Source: Planctomycetota bacterium
Lineage (GTDB): Bacteria; Planctomycetota; PUPC01; DSUN01
Length of the DNA stretch: 64,000 bases
NCBI GenBank assembly: GCA_035384565.1
Contig: DAOOIT010000006.1
Location: 62,001 to 126,000 of the forward strand
Direction: 5' to 3'
The position numbers and the translations under genes are program-made. Below the pieces are notes generated by a model. That model was not told the DNA's origin, did no database searches, and saw only the letters and a program-made list of their open reading frames with translations. This document shows, piece after piece, positions 49,401 through 56,984 of the stretch. Each line of letters starts with the position of its first letter. Positions within the stretch are counted from its first letter, which is position 1.

Positions 49401-50440
49401 TGCACCTCGGCCCTCGGGTGAACACCCCGGCGGAGGACCAGGACCCGTGCCTCTCCCCCGATGGCCTGGCGCTCTTCTTCTCGTCCAATCGGCGGGGGAA
49501 GGACGAACTCTGGATGTGCACGCGGCAGGCCAAATCCGAACCTTTCGGCGAGCCCGTGAACCTGGGCGCGGGCGTCAACAGCGGCGGCCATGCCCGCGGG
49601 CCGGCGCTCTCCGCCGACGGCCGCACCCTGTACTTCGACTCCGACCTGAAGCCGGGCAAGCCCGACGGCAGCGGCCTCTGGCAGGCGCCCCTCGTGCCGC
49701 CGGAAGCTGCCCAACCCGCCCCGCCCCCTGCCGACGACGCCCGCTGGGGGCCGTGGGAGGAGTTGTTCGATGGCAAGACCCTCAAGGGCTGGGAGCGCCA
49801 GCGCGGCCAGAAGTTCGACCAGGGCAAGGCCCAGGTGGATGGCGACCGCATCCTGCTGTTCGGCGGCCGGCCCGCCGCCTCGATTGGCTGGACCGGCGCG
49901 TTCCCCGACAGCGACTACGAGGTCGAGGTCGAGGCCATGCGCACGGGCCGCCAGAACTGCTTCTGCGCCATCGGCTTTCCCATCGGCCAGGGCGGGGCCA
50001 CCTTCGTGGCCGGCGACATAGACGGCACCGCGGTCGGCCTTGACGGGGTGGATGGCAAGGATGCCCTCGAAAACGCTACGGGACGGCGCAAGACCTTCGC
50101 CCCCAACCGCTGGTATCGCGTGCGGGTGCAGGTGGCTCAGGGCCGCGTGCGCGCGTGGATTGACGGGGAACAGGTCGTGGACCTGCCGACCGCGGGGCAC
50201 ATGTTCACACATCGCGACCCCAACTTCGCCTTCCGCGTGATGGCGTGGGCCGCCGACGCGGCCGTGCGCACCGTTCGCCTGCGTCAGATCAAAGCCGTGG
50301 GCGCGCAGGCGCCCACGGCAGGGCCGGCGGATTCCGGTCTTGCATCGTGCGCGCGGTGCCTTATAATGAGGATAGGCCGGGCGCGAACGCCCGAAAACCA
50401 TCCGGCGCGAAAGGAACAACCTCTGCCGTGTTCGTGCTGA
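46454..50440 (+). CDS. Receptor-like Ser/Thr protein kinase with two 5-repeat PD40 halves and a DUF1080-like end
   Basis: A 1328-residue membrane kinase. Residues 8-30 form a zinc ribbon (CPKC...CPGC). The kinase domain is about 55-310: Gly-loop GRGGMG (62-67), Lys83 in VAIK, HRDIKPAN (175-182), DFG (195-197), then MAPE. All catalytic residues are present. A linker with three copies of a 12-residue GPVGGASxPRVS unit (about 324-356) precedes one membrane helix (about 387-407). Outside, EWTxLANGWRVGKPVNLGPVVNSA occurs twice (about 520 and 805), each time followed by five PD40 motifs (SADGLTLLFxSxRPGGQG). The C-terminal 210 residues (WEELFDGKTLKGWERQ) are a DUF1080/concanavalin-like sugar-binding fold. 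A carbohydrate-sensing role is inferred. Confidence 0.88.
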   Translation: MAKHPAKCPKCKTRLEYESAVDGQVVCPGCKAVLTAPGKGRRADPLLGQALGEFEILELIGRGGMGAVYKGRQPSLDRFVAIKVLPQRFAEDASFLERFHREARAAAAISHPNIIEVYAVGQDKGHEFIAMEFVDGDSLAGLLKREGRLPPERALEIMRDVASALADAHAKGIVHRDIKPANILLTARGRVKVADFGLAKRAGVDISVTHTGASLGTPLYMAPEIARGELDNPSSDLYALGATFYQAISGRPPFDGATPAELIVKHVNNPVPPLQSLAPECPPALCRIIHLLLSKNPAHRHSSADKLVEALDKVGARLAGGAGGGASVPRVSGPVGGASAPRVSGPVGGASLPRVSDATRTLPGSVAPPPAPMPHSRRVGGVSSRRVFLFGGIAAAVLLAVVVFIALPGPASQSTIRNPKSPVPPSATPGTQHPTPSSSAFESHAALCLQYARTCVERKDWAKAKEYLDELADKYAATRVAADNKSAIAALRSQAEAVLKPTPMAKVGPKVAPEVEPKGKLAQEWTALANGWRVGKPVNLGPVVNSANIDNDPCISADGRTLLFSSNRQGWGGVWMCRRGGITEDWAPPVKLGPPMSTGTDVSPHLSADGLTLLFASERPGGQGERDLWSSTRRTPDEPWGPPVNLGSRVNSSGSDITPALSADGLTLLFSSDRPGGQGGFDLWICTRNTPAAPWSSPANLGSIVNRSQGDAAPDLSSDGLTLFFQSGRPGGQGGMDLWMCTRRSLTEPFGEAVNLGAGVNCASTDSTPSISADGRTLYFASDRPGGSGGADVYRVSLLRPEPPADEWTTLANGWRVGKPVNLGPVVNSAGTLHCGPTVSTDGLTLLFAAHKGSFDLWMSSRRSTREEWGAPATLGPPVNGPGEARDPCLSSDGLTLLFASGRPGGQGQSDLWMSVRRRPDDPWEPPTNLGPTVNSVHHDSQPCLSSDGLTLLYCSSRPSGAGGKDLWMCTRAAAAAPWGAPVHLGPRVNTPAEDQDPCLSPDGLALFFSSNRRGKDELWMCTRQAKSEPFGEPVNLGAGVNSGGHARGPALSADGRTLYFDSDLKPGKPDGSGLWQAPLVPPEAAQPAPPPADDARWGPWEELFDGKTLKGWERQRGQKFDQGKAQVDGDRILLFGGRPAASIGWTGAFPDSDYEVEVEAMRTGRQNCFCAIGFPIGQGGATFVAGDIDGTAVGLDGVDGKDALENATGRRKTFAPNRWYRVRVQVAQGRVRAWIDGEQVVDLPTAGHMFTHRDPNFAFRVMAWAADAAVRTVRLRQIKAVGAQAPTAGPADSGLASCARCLIMRIGRARTPENHPARKEQPLPCSC
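47410..47530 (+). repeat. Three tandem 36-base repeats in the kinase linker
   Basis: About three copies of a 36-base unit with a GCGGGGC...GCCCCGC hairpin core encode GPVGGASxPRVS. Each unit can fold as a GC-rich stem. Confidence 0.7.
47691..47760 (+). repeat. Simple-repeat patches inside the kinase coding sequence
   Basis: AATCC repeated at 47691-47710 (AATCCACAATCCGCAATCCG) and ACCC/ACACC words at 47741-47760. These encode the Ser/Pro/Thr-rich stretch just after the membrane helix and resemble the spacer repeats at 30725 and 50891. Confidence 0.55.
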
Positions 50441-50924
50441 GCCAGGCTTGGCAATGTCCAACCGACAACCACGCGAGGGAAGCAGCAGAACTGTCAGCGG
50501 ATAACACGCCTCGGCCGAGGACGTTTGAACCTGGCATTCTGCTTCCCACCTAGCAGCGGGGTTGGCGCCGCCGGCTCCACGGCACAGTGCGGAGGTTGTT
50601 CTTTGGGCCGGATGGATGAATGGATGGGTGGATGCGTGAAGGAGACAACCGGTACTCGTCCCTACGCTCCGCGTGGGGATGGGATTCCGGACGCTCCCGC
50701 GTCCGTCTTCCTCTCGCGAAGGGCCGGGGGGCGGCCGCCGAACATGCCCCCACTCAGAGCGTAGGGGCGAGGAGATCACTCGGACACACACGGACAGGCA
50801 CCGGCGCGCCGGTTCGTGGGCGATGAGCGTCCGTGTCGGTCCGTGTAGGTCCAGACAGGGCTTGCGCGGCGCTCGGCTTCGGCTTATTCTGATTGCGGAT
50901 TACGGATTCCAGAACGAAGGCAAA
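50441..50924. other. Gap rich in short tandem repeats
   Basis: About 480 bases between the kinase and rarA without a supported gene. It has GGATG-type repeats (50610-50634), ACACGGAC words facing GTCCGTGT words (50788-50795 versus 50829-50836 and 50839-50846), and GGATT repeats (50891-50910) directly before the rarA start. No clear promoter was seen. Confidence 0.55.
50610..50634 (+). repeat. Tandem GGATG-type repeat
   Basis: Degenerate units GGAT, GGATGAAT, GGATGGGT and GGATG follow each other without a break. Confidence 0.6.
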
Positions 50925-52274
50925 ATGGACCTGTTCGCCCCCCCATCAGACGACGAACCCCAGGTCGCGGCCAGCGCGCCGCTCGCGGCGCGCATGCGCC
51001 CGCGAACGCCCGACGAGTTTGTGGGCCAGGGGCACTTCTTCGGCCCCGGCAAGCTGCTGCGGCGCATGCTCGAGGCCGACCGCCTGGCCTCGGTGATCTT
51101 CTACGGGCCGCCGGGCACGGGCAAGACGGCCCTCGCCCATGTGATCGCCCGCCACACCCAGGCACGCTTCGTCGCCCTCAACGCTGCAGCCTCCAACGTG
51201 GCCGAGATGCGCGAACTCCTCGCCGCCGCCCGCGACCGCCATCGCGCCGGCAAGCGCACCGTGCTGTTCGTGGACGAACTCCACCGCTTCAACAAAGCCC
51301 AGCAAGACGTGCTCCTGCCCGACGTGGAGGAGGGCGTGGTGCGCATGATCGGCGCCACCACCCACAACCCCTTCTTCACCGTCACCTCGGCCCTGGTCTC
51401 GCGCTCTCAGATCTTCGAGTTCAAGCCGCTAACCCGTGACGACCTGAGGGCCATCCTCCGCCGCGCCTTGGCCGACCCCGAACGCGGCCTCGGCAGCTAC
51501 AAGGTCGAACTGACCGAGGAGGCGCTCGACCACTTGGCCGAGGTGTCCGACGGCGACGCCCGTCGCGCGCTCAACGCCCTCGAGGTCGGCGTGCTCACCA
51601 CCCCGCCCGGCCCCGACGGCGTAGTGCGCTACGACCTCAAGGTGGCCGAAGACTCCATCCAGCGCAAGGCCGTGGTCTACGACCGCGACGAGGACTCGCA
51701 CTACGACGCGGCGTCGGCTTTCATCAAGAGCATGCGCGGCAGCGACCCCGACGCGGCGCTCTACTGGATGGCCAAGATGCTGGAGGGCGGCGAGGATCCG
51801 CGCTTCGTGGCCCGCCGCATCGTCATCTGCGCGGCCGAGGACGTGGGGAACGCCGCCCCGCTCGCCCTCGTGCTGGCCAACGCCGCGCTTCAGGTCTCGG
51901 AGTTCGTCGGCCTCCCCGAGGCGCGCATTCCGCTCGCCCAAGCCGTCACCTACATCGCCACCTGCCCCAAGAGCAACGCGGCCTACCTCGCGATTGACCG
52001 CGCGATGGAGGACGTGCGCGAGGGCCGCGTGCTCGAGGTGCCCGAGCATCTGCGCGACGCCCACTACCGCGGCGCCAAGCGGCTCGGACGCGGCGAGGGC
52101 TACCAATATGCCCACGAGGGCGAGGGGCACTTCGTGGCCCAGGAGTACATGCCCGTCGAGCGCACCTACTACGAGCCCACCGACGAAGGGGCCGAGAAGC
52201 AGATCAAGGAGAGGCTGGAAGCGTGGAGAAAGCGCAAGCACGAGAAGAAATCGCCCGACGCCTCGCCCAGTTGA
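50925..52274 (+). CDS. rarA: Replication-associated recombination protein A (RarA/MgsA AAA+ ATPase)
   Basis: A 449-residue clamp-loader-like ATPase. The N-terminus MDLFAPPSDDEP and PLAARMRPRTPDEFVGQGHFFGPGKLLRRM are typical. Walker A GPPGTGKT is at 61-68, Walker B VLFVDELHRFNKAQQD near 113-128, sensor 1 is GATTHNPFF and the arginine-finger region VSRSQIFEF. The C-terminal part (DASHYDAASAFIKSMRGSDPDAALYWMAKMLEGGEDPRFVARR) is the RarA-specific tetramerisation domain. It acts at stalled replication forks with RecA and SSB. The ATG at 50925 follows GAAGG. It overlaps the folate gene by 52 bases. Motifs and length are complete. Confidence 0.94.
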   Translation: MDLFAPPSDDEPQVAASAPLAARMRPRTPDEFVGQGHFFGPGKLLRRMLEADRLASVIFYGPPGTGKTALAHVIARHTQARFVALNAAASNVAEMRELLAAARDRHRAGKRTVLFVDELHRFNKAQQDVLLPDVEEGVVRMIGATTHNPFFTVTSALVSRSQIFEFKPLTRDDLRAILRRALADPERGLGSYKVELTEEALDHLAEVSDGDARRALNALEVGVLTTPPGPDGVVRYDLKVAEDSIQRKAVVYDRDEDSHYDAASAFIKSMRGSDPDAALYWMAKMLEGGEDPRFVARRIVICAAEDVGNAAPLALVLANAALQVSEFVGLPEARIPLAQAVTYIATCPKSNAAYLAIDRAMEDVREGRVLEVPEHLRDAHYRGAKRLGRGEGYQYAHEGEGHFVAQEYMPVERTYYEPTDEGAEKQIKERLEAWRKRKHEKKSPDASPS

Positions 52275-52789
52275 CCGCCGAGCAGCGCCGCGAGGCGAGT
52301 CGGCGCATTCGTCGCCTCGTGGCCGAACTGCCCGAGTTCCAGCGGGCGCGCACCGTGCTCCTCTTCGTGTCGCTGCCCGACGAGGCCGACACGCTCGGGC
52401 TCATCGCCGACGCCCTGGCCGCCGGCAAAGCCGTGGCCGTGCCCAAGGTGGACCGGAAGCGCAAGGCGATGGACGCCTGCCGGCTGCACGCCCTCGACCG
52501 CGGTCTGGCCCCCGGCGTCTTCGGCATCCCCGAGCCGGAGGCTGCCGCGGTGGTGGAGCCTGGAGCGATAGACTTCGTCCTCGTGCCGGCCCGCGGCTAC
52601 GACCGCGAGGGCAACCGCATCGGGCGTGGCGGCGGCTACTACGACCGCTACATGGCCCACCCCGGCTTCCACGCCACGCGCTGCGGCATTGCCTTCGCCG
52701 CCCAGATCCTCGACTCCGTGCCCCACGATGCGCACGACCTGCCGGTGGAGATGCTGGTGACGGAGAATGGCGTGTTGCGGTTCGAGTGA
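52223..52789 (+). CDS. 5-formyltetrahydrofolate cyclo-ligase
   Basis: A 188-residue enzyme converting 5-formyl-THF to 5,10-methenyl-THF with ATP. The C-terminal signature RIGRGGGYYDRY is at about 133-143, preceded by DFVLVPARGYDREGN, and VLLFVSLPDEADT and AVAVPKVD are earlier family segments. The basic N-terminal residues (REEIARRLAQLT) are usual. Length is normal. The GTG at 52223 lies 52 bases inside rarA, so translation is likely coupled. It is an ordinary housekeeping gene; co-occurrence of this family with rarA is common enough not to imply a special pathway. Confidence 0.92.
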   Translation: MEKAQAREEIARRLAQLTAEQRREASRRIRRLVAELPEFQRARTVLLFVSLPDEADTLGLIADALAAGKAVAVPKVDRKRKAMDACRLHALDRGLAPGVFGIPEPEAAAVVEPGAIDFVLVPARGYDREGNRIGRGGGYYDRYMAHPGFHATRCGIAFAAQILDSVPHDAHDLPVEMLVTENGVLRFE

Positions 52790-52910
52790 GGAGGTTGGGG
52801 GGGAGCCCGTCTTGGAAAAGGGGCTCTCCTCCAGTCCCCACTCCCGAAAACCTTCACATCGGCACCTCCGCGGACCCGACACCGAAGTCTTTGGAGAGGG
52901 ATCGGGGAGA

Positions 52911-52936
52911 AGCCTTCCTTCAGGAAGGTTCTTCCA
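52911..52936 (+). terminator. Weak terminator between rarA-folate and holA
   Basis: An 8-bp stem (AGCCTTCC 52911-52918 with GGAAGGTT 52923-52930, one G-U pair, TTCA loop) followed by CTTCCAGTTT. It lies between convergent genes. Confidence 0.5.
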
Positions 52937-52942
52937 GTTTCC

Positions 52943-53971
52943 TCATGCACACAGCCTGATGAGGAGGTGTTCGAGGATGTGGCGGGGGTCCATGGCGGAG
53001 GTCTTGGAGGCCAGGTCGGCCTCGAGCAGGAGGTCGAAGGCGCGCAGGAGTTCGCGGCGGGTGCGGCGGCTGGCCTGGGCAATGGTCTGCACCAGGAAGT
53101 GGCCAGGTCTCATCCGCAGCGCCCTGGAAATCTGCTCTTCCGACTTCCCGTTGTCCAGGAGCGTGCGGGTGTTGATCAGGCGCTCGAGCGCCCAGCGGAC
53201 CATGCTGAGGATGTAGTTGGGGTCGTTGCCCTGGGCAAGGAGATGCTCGAGGACGCGGAGGGCCTTGGCCGGCTCCTTGTGGCCCAGGGCGTCGGTGAGC
53301 TTGAAGATGGTGGTGACGGGGAGGTCCTCGATCAGGGCGTCCACGTCCTTGGCCGTGATGGTGTCGCGTGCGCCGACGTAGAGGGCGAGCTTGGCGAGGC
53401 TCTGGTCGGCGATGGGCAGGTTGACGCCCACGCAGTCGGCCAGGCGGCGGGCGGCGGCGGGATCCATGCGCTTGCCGTGCTCCCGGGCGCGGGCGGCGAT
53501 CCAGCGGGGCAGCTCATACTCGCGTGGGGCGGTGCAGACGACGACCATGCCCACCTTACGGACCGCGAGGCCGGGCTTCTCGTTCTTCGGCAGCCGGTCG
53601 AGCGTCAGCACGAGGGTGCCCGTTTTCGATGGCTTCTCGAGATAGGCGAGGAGAGCGTCGCGCCCGTTGGCGACGAAGGTGCCGGCGTCCTCGATGAGCA
53701 CCAGACGCCGTGGCGCGAGAAAAGCCGGCGTGCGCAGCTCGTCGAAGACCTCCTTGGGGTCGGGCGCCTCCGCGCCCGTGTACTGGCTGAGGGCCAGATC
53801 GGGGTCGGAGTCCTTGAGCAGGGCGCGGCGCAGGGCCTGGAGGGCCTGGGCGCGGGCGAACGGCTCGTCGCCGATGATGGCGTAGACGGGCAACGGCGGG
53901 CCGTGCCGAAGGTGTTCTGCCAGGGCGTCGGGCGTCGCGTCGTCGGGCAATGGCGGCTTGGGCACAGGCAC
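52943..53971 (-). CDS. holA: DNA polymerase III delta subunit
   Basis: A 342-residue clamp-loader delta subunit that opens the beta clamp. The N-terminal part has the family form: VYAIIGDEPFARAQALQALRRALL, then FDELRTPAFLAPRRLVLIEDAGTFVANG and LVLTLDRLPKNEK. The middle has RRLADCVGVNLPIADQSLAKLALYVG and DLPVTTIFKLTDALGHKEPAKALRVLEHLLAQGNDPNYILSMVRWALERL, which is typical of HolA's collar. No Walker motifs are expected or found. The GTG at 53971 begins the frame; a second GTG at 53965, with GAGGGAG at better spacing, may be the true start. It is transcribed after the NtrC-type regulator (gap 32 bases), probably in one transcript with the two-component system, an unusual partner. Confidence 0.88.
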   Translation of the reverse strand: MPVPKPPLPDDATPDALAEHLRHGPPLPVYAIIGDEPFARAQALQALRRALLKDSDPDLALSQYTGAEAPDPKEVFDELRTPAFLAPRRLVLIEDAGTFVANGRDALLAYLEKPSKTGTLVLTLDRLPKNEKPGLAVRKVGMVVVCTAPREYELPRWIAARAREHGKRMDPAAARRLADCVGVNLPIADQSLAKLALYVGARDTITAKDVDALIEDLPVTTIFKLTDALGHKEPAKALRVLEHLLAQGNDPNYILSMVRWALERLINTRTLLDNGKSEEQISRALRMRPGHFLVQTIAQASRRTRRELLRAFDLLLEADLASKTSAMDPRHILEHLLIRLCA

Positions 53972-54003
53972 TCCCTCTGCGGATTCGGCTGCGGGTCGTG
54001 GCC

Positions 54004-55398
54004 TCAGGATTCCTCCGGGGGCTTGGGGCCTCGGTCGATCTGGATGTTGTATTTTTCCATGCGGTATTGCAGGGTACGGCGGGTGAGGCCGAGGAGCTCG
54101 GCGGCCCGGGACTGGTTTCCGCCGGTCTTGCGCAGGGCGGCCTCAAGGAGCGTGCGCTCGAACTCTTCGATGGAGAAGCCCGGGCGCAGGAGCTGCGACG
54201 CCACGTCGTCGGGGACGTCGCGGCTGATGTCGGGGTTGAGCGCGATGTCGTCCGGGCCGATCATGGCGCCTTGGGCCATGACGACGGAGCGTTCGATGCA
54301 GTTCTCGAGCTCGCGCACGTTACCGGGCCAGTTGTAGGCCAGCAGCTTCTGCTGGGCGGCGGGGGTGAGGCCCTGGATGCCCTTGCGGTTGCGCTGGTTG
54401 AAGCGCTCGAGGAAGTGGCTCGCCAGGAGCAAGACGTCCTCGCGCCGCTCGCGCAGGGGCGGGAGCAGGATGGGGACGACGTTGATGCGGTAGTAGAGGT
54501 CCTCGCGGAAGTCGCCCTCGCGCACGGCGGCCTCGAGCTTGCGGTTGGTCGAGGCGATGATGCGCACGTCCACGCTGATGGTTTCGTTGCCGCCGACGCG
54601 CTGGAACTCGCGCTCCTGGAGCACGCGGAGAAGCTTGGCCTGAAGGGCGGGGGACATCTCGGAGATTTCGTCGAGGAACAGCGTGCCGCGGTGGGCGGCC
54701 TCGAAGCGGCCCTTGCGCTGCGCGTGCGCGCCGGTGAACGAGCCGCGCTCGTGGCCGAACAGCTCGCTCTCGAGGAGCGTTTCGGGGATGGCGGCGCAAT
54801 TGACCTTGACCAGCGGGCACTTGGCCCTCGGACTGTGGTCGTGGATGGCGGAGGCGACGAGTTCCTTGCCCGTGCCGCTCTCGCCGCGGATGAGCACCGT
54901 GGCATCGGTGGGGGCCACGGTGCGGATGGTCTCGAGCACGGCGCGGATGGCCGGCGACGAGCCGATCAGGCGGGTGGCCCTGCGCTCAGCCTGGATTTCC
55001 TCGCGGAGCGCGCGGTTCTCGTCGCGCAGCGCGTGGAGTTCGAAGAGGCGCCGCAGCGTGCCGAGCAGGCGCTCGGTGTCCACGGGCTTCGCCAGGTAAT
55101 CGTACGCCCCGCGCTTGACGGCCTCGACGGCCGTCTGAATGGTGCCGTAGGCCGTGAGGATGATGACGTCGGTGTCAGGATACAGGCGGCGGATCTCGTC
55201 GCAGAGCTCGACGCCCGTCATCTCGCGCATGCGCAGGTCGGTGAGGACGATGGGGTAGGGCGTCTTGGCCAACTGCGCGAGGGCTTCGGGGGGGGAGTTG
55301 GCCACGTCGGCCCCGTAGCCCTCCATCTGGAGGTTCTTGCGCAGGGCCTCGGCCGTCTGCCAATCGTCATCTACGATGAGGATTCGATCATCCGGCAT
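54004..55398 (-). CDS. NtrC-family sigma54 response regulator
   Basis: A 464-residue regulator. The receiver domain (1-125) has Asp54 (VLTDLRM) as phosphoacceptor and Lys104 (DYLAKPVD). The AAA+ domain has GESGTGKE (172-179), the sigma54 loop GSFTGA (219-224, a functional variant of GAFTGA), Walker B GTLFLDEIS and the REFQRVGGNETI segment. The C-terminal HTH (GGNQSRAAELLGLTRRTLQYRMEKY) is Fis-like. It activates sigma54-RNA polymerase when phosphorylated. Its gene overlaps the histidine kinase by 11 bases, so the pair forms one two-component system. The targets are unknown. Confidence 0.94.
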   Translation of the reverse strand: MPDDRILIVDDDWQTAEALRKNLQMEGYGADVANSPPEALAQLAKTPYPIVLTDLRMREMTGVELCDEIRRLYPDTDVIILTAYGTIQTAVEAVKRGAYDYLAKPVDTERLLGTLRRLFELHALRDENRALREEIQAERRATRLIGSSPAIRAVLETIRTVAPTDATVLIRGESGTGKELVASAIHDHSPRAKCPLVKVNCAAIPETLLESELFGHERGSFTGAHAQRKGRFEAAHRGTLFLDEISEMSPALQAKLLRVLQEREFQRVGGNETISVDVRIIASTNRKLEAAVREGDFREDLYYRINVVPILLPPLRERREDVLLLASHFLERFNQRNRKGIQGLTPAAQQKLLAYNWPGNVRELENCIERSVVMAQGAMIGPDDIALNPDISRDVPDDVASQLLRPGFSIEEFERTLLEAALRKTGGNQSRAAELLGLTRRTLQYRMEKYNIQIDRGPKPPEES

Positions 55399-56785
55399 TG
55401 TCGGTCTCGCTGGTGGAGGGCTGGAGCGGGAGAGTCATCGTCACGAGCACCCCGCCCTCGGGCCGGTTGGCGACGGCCAGGGTGCCGCCGTGGGCCTCCA
55501 CGGTGCGGAGCGAGAGGGCGAGGCCGAGGCCCAGCCCGGCGCGTTTCGTGGTGAAGTACGGCTCGAATACATGGGGCAGGTGGGCTGCTGCGATGCCCGG
55601 CCCTGTGTCGGCGAAGGTCACTCTGGCCGCCCCGTCGGCCTCCTGGCTGGTGATCGTGAGTGTGCCGCCGTCGCGCATCGCCTGCAAGGCGTTTCTGAGG
55701 ATGTTCCCGATGACCTGGCTCAGGCGATCCGAGTCGCCGCGGACAGGCAACTGCCCCGCGCCGCGGCGCTCGACGCGCACGTGGGCCTGGTCGAACTCCC
55801 GCGCGAAGAGGGCCAGGGTGTGGTCCAGAATGCTTCCGAGGTCGCAGGGCCGCAGTTCCAGGTCCGTGGGCTTGGCCAGCAGCACGAAGTCATCGAGGGT
55901 GCGGGTGAGGCGCGAGAGTTCGCCCGACACGATCTCGAAATTGGTGTTCGCCTCCGTGCGCAGGGCTGCATCGTTCGTGCCCTTGACGATCAGGCGTTCG
56001 AGGTAGCGGCAGGTGAGGGCGATGGTGTTGAGCGGGTTGCGAATCTCGTGGGCCACGCCGGCCGCCAGGTTGCCCAGGGCCGCGAGCCGCTCGGCCTTGG
56101 CCCGCTGCCGTTCGGCCGCGGCGATGGCCCGCCGCGCCGAATAGGCGATGGCGGCTAGCGCCACGAGCAGAACGCTCTGGGAGGTGATGACCACCCACCT
56201 CATCTTCGCATCGAGCGCCGTGAAGTGGTCGGCCACAGGGGCGAGCTGGCGATGAACCACCAGGCCTCCCACCAGTTGCCCACCATTCCAGAGGGGGGAT
56301 GTGAAGCACAGGCACGTTGGCGGCTCGCCTTGGGCAGCGCAGTCGTGGGGGAGCACGTAGACCCGCTCCTCCCCCTCGAGGATGTGGCGGGCGCAGGTCG
56401 TCAAGTCGGAGTCCCCCTCCCGGACCGGGGGCCAGACACGCTGAAGCTTCTCGTCCACCACCAACACGTGGAATTCGTGCGGGCCCGCGCGCGCCTCCTC
56501 GATATCGCCCAGGGCGGCTTGGACCTCGTCGGCGATCTCGCTCAATGAGGCGAGTTGGGGATGGCAGGCGATGAGGGCACGAAGCCGGGCGAGCAACTCG
56601 CCGCCCCGGAGCAGTTCGGCGGATTGTTCGGCATAACGCACGCTGCCCTTGAGCACCAGCGACCTGTGCTCGCGAATCACACGGCGCTCGATCCGCAGGA
56701 GGACCAGCACGGTGGCCACGATGGCCGCCACGCCGAGCAGCGACAGCCACCGCAGCGCGCGGCCAGCCTTCAGGCTCGCGGGCAT
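55388..56785 (-). CDS. Membrane sensor histidine kinase, NtrB/ZraS type
   Basis: A 465-residue sensor. TM1 is at about 12-31 and TM2 at about 197-215, enclosing a 165-residue extracytoplasmic domain with a Cys-containing loop (DLTTCARHILEGEERVYVL, PHDCAAQGEPPTCLCFTSPLW). This suggests metal or redox input. The kinase core is intact: His246 in GVAHEIRNPLN, N box NILRNALQAM, G1 DTGPGIA, and G2 GLGLGLALS. It pairs with the NtrC regulator encoded just downstream. The ATG at 56785 has GGAAGG 7 bases upstream; the upstream frame lies in the promoter region. In zinc/envelope-stress systems (ZraS) this layout senses metal at the outer face; here that is only a guess from the Cys residues. Confidence 0.9.
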   Translation of the reverse strand: MPASLKAGRALRWLSLLGVAAIVATVLVLLRIERRVIREHRSLVLKGSVRYAEQSAELLRGGELLARLRALIACHPQLASLSEIADEVQAALGDIEEARAGPHEFHVLVVDEKLQRVWPPVREGDSDLTTCARHILEGEERVYVLPHDCAAQGEPPTCLCFTSPLWNGGQLVGGLVVHRQLAPVADHFTALDAKMRWVVITSQSVLLVALAAIAYSARRAIAAAERQRAKAERLAALGNLAAGVAHEIRNPLNTIALTCRYLERLIVKGTNDAALRTEANTNFEIVSGELSRLTRTLDDFVLLAKPTDLELRPCDLGSILDHTLALFAREFDQAHVRVERRGAGQLPVRGDSDRLSQVIGNILRNALQAMRDGGTLTITSQEADGAARVTFADTGPGIAAAHLPHVFEPYFTTKRAGLGLGLALSLRTVEAHGGTLAVANRPEGGVLVTMTLPLQPSTSETDNAG

Positions 56786-56861
56786 ACCGAACCTTCCGTC
56801 AGAAACGCCCCGTCGCTCCGCGTCGGGGGCTCGTCCACGACGGCGAGGCGGGATAGACTCG

Positions 56862-56890
56862 AATATAGGTCGTTGCGCGAGTGCTGTCAA
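56862..56890 (-). promoter_or_regulatory. Promoter of the histidine kinase-regulator-holA unit
   Basis: Leftward TTGACA (56890-56885, perfect), 17-base spacer, TATATT (56867-56862). Start near 56856. Confidence 0.7.
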
Positions 56891-56896
56891 GCCGTG

Positions 56897-56924
56897 TTGA
56901 CTCCGCGGCCCTCGTGCCTATAAT
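56897..56924 (+). promoter_or_regulatory. Divergent promoter for the polytopic TPR protein
   Basis: TTGACT (56897-56902), 16-base spacer, perfect TATAAT (56919-56924). Its -35 is 6 bases from the -35 of the leftward promoter. Confidence 0.75.
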
Positions 56925-56984
56925 CTGGGAGAGCGGGGACCGGTCCTTCGTGGTGCATCCCCCAGCCGAAAGGGCAGCGCGCGC

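Noticed and set aside
48632..50791. A 719-codon minus-strand open frame across the kinase ectodomain
   Set aside because: Antisense to a well-supported PD40 kinase; no recognisable domain, and it runs into the repeat-rich spacer.
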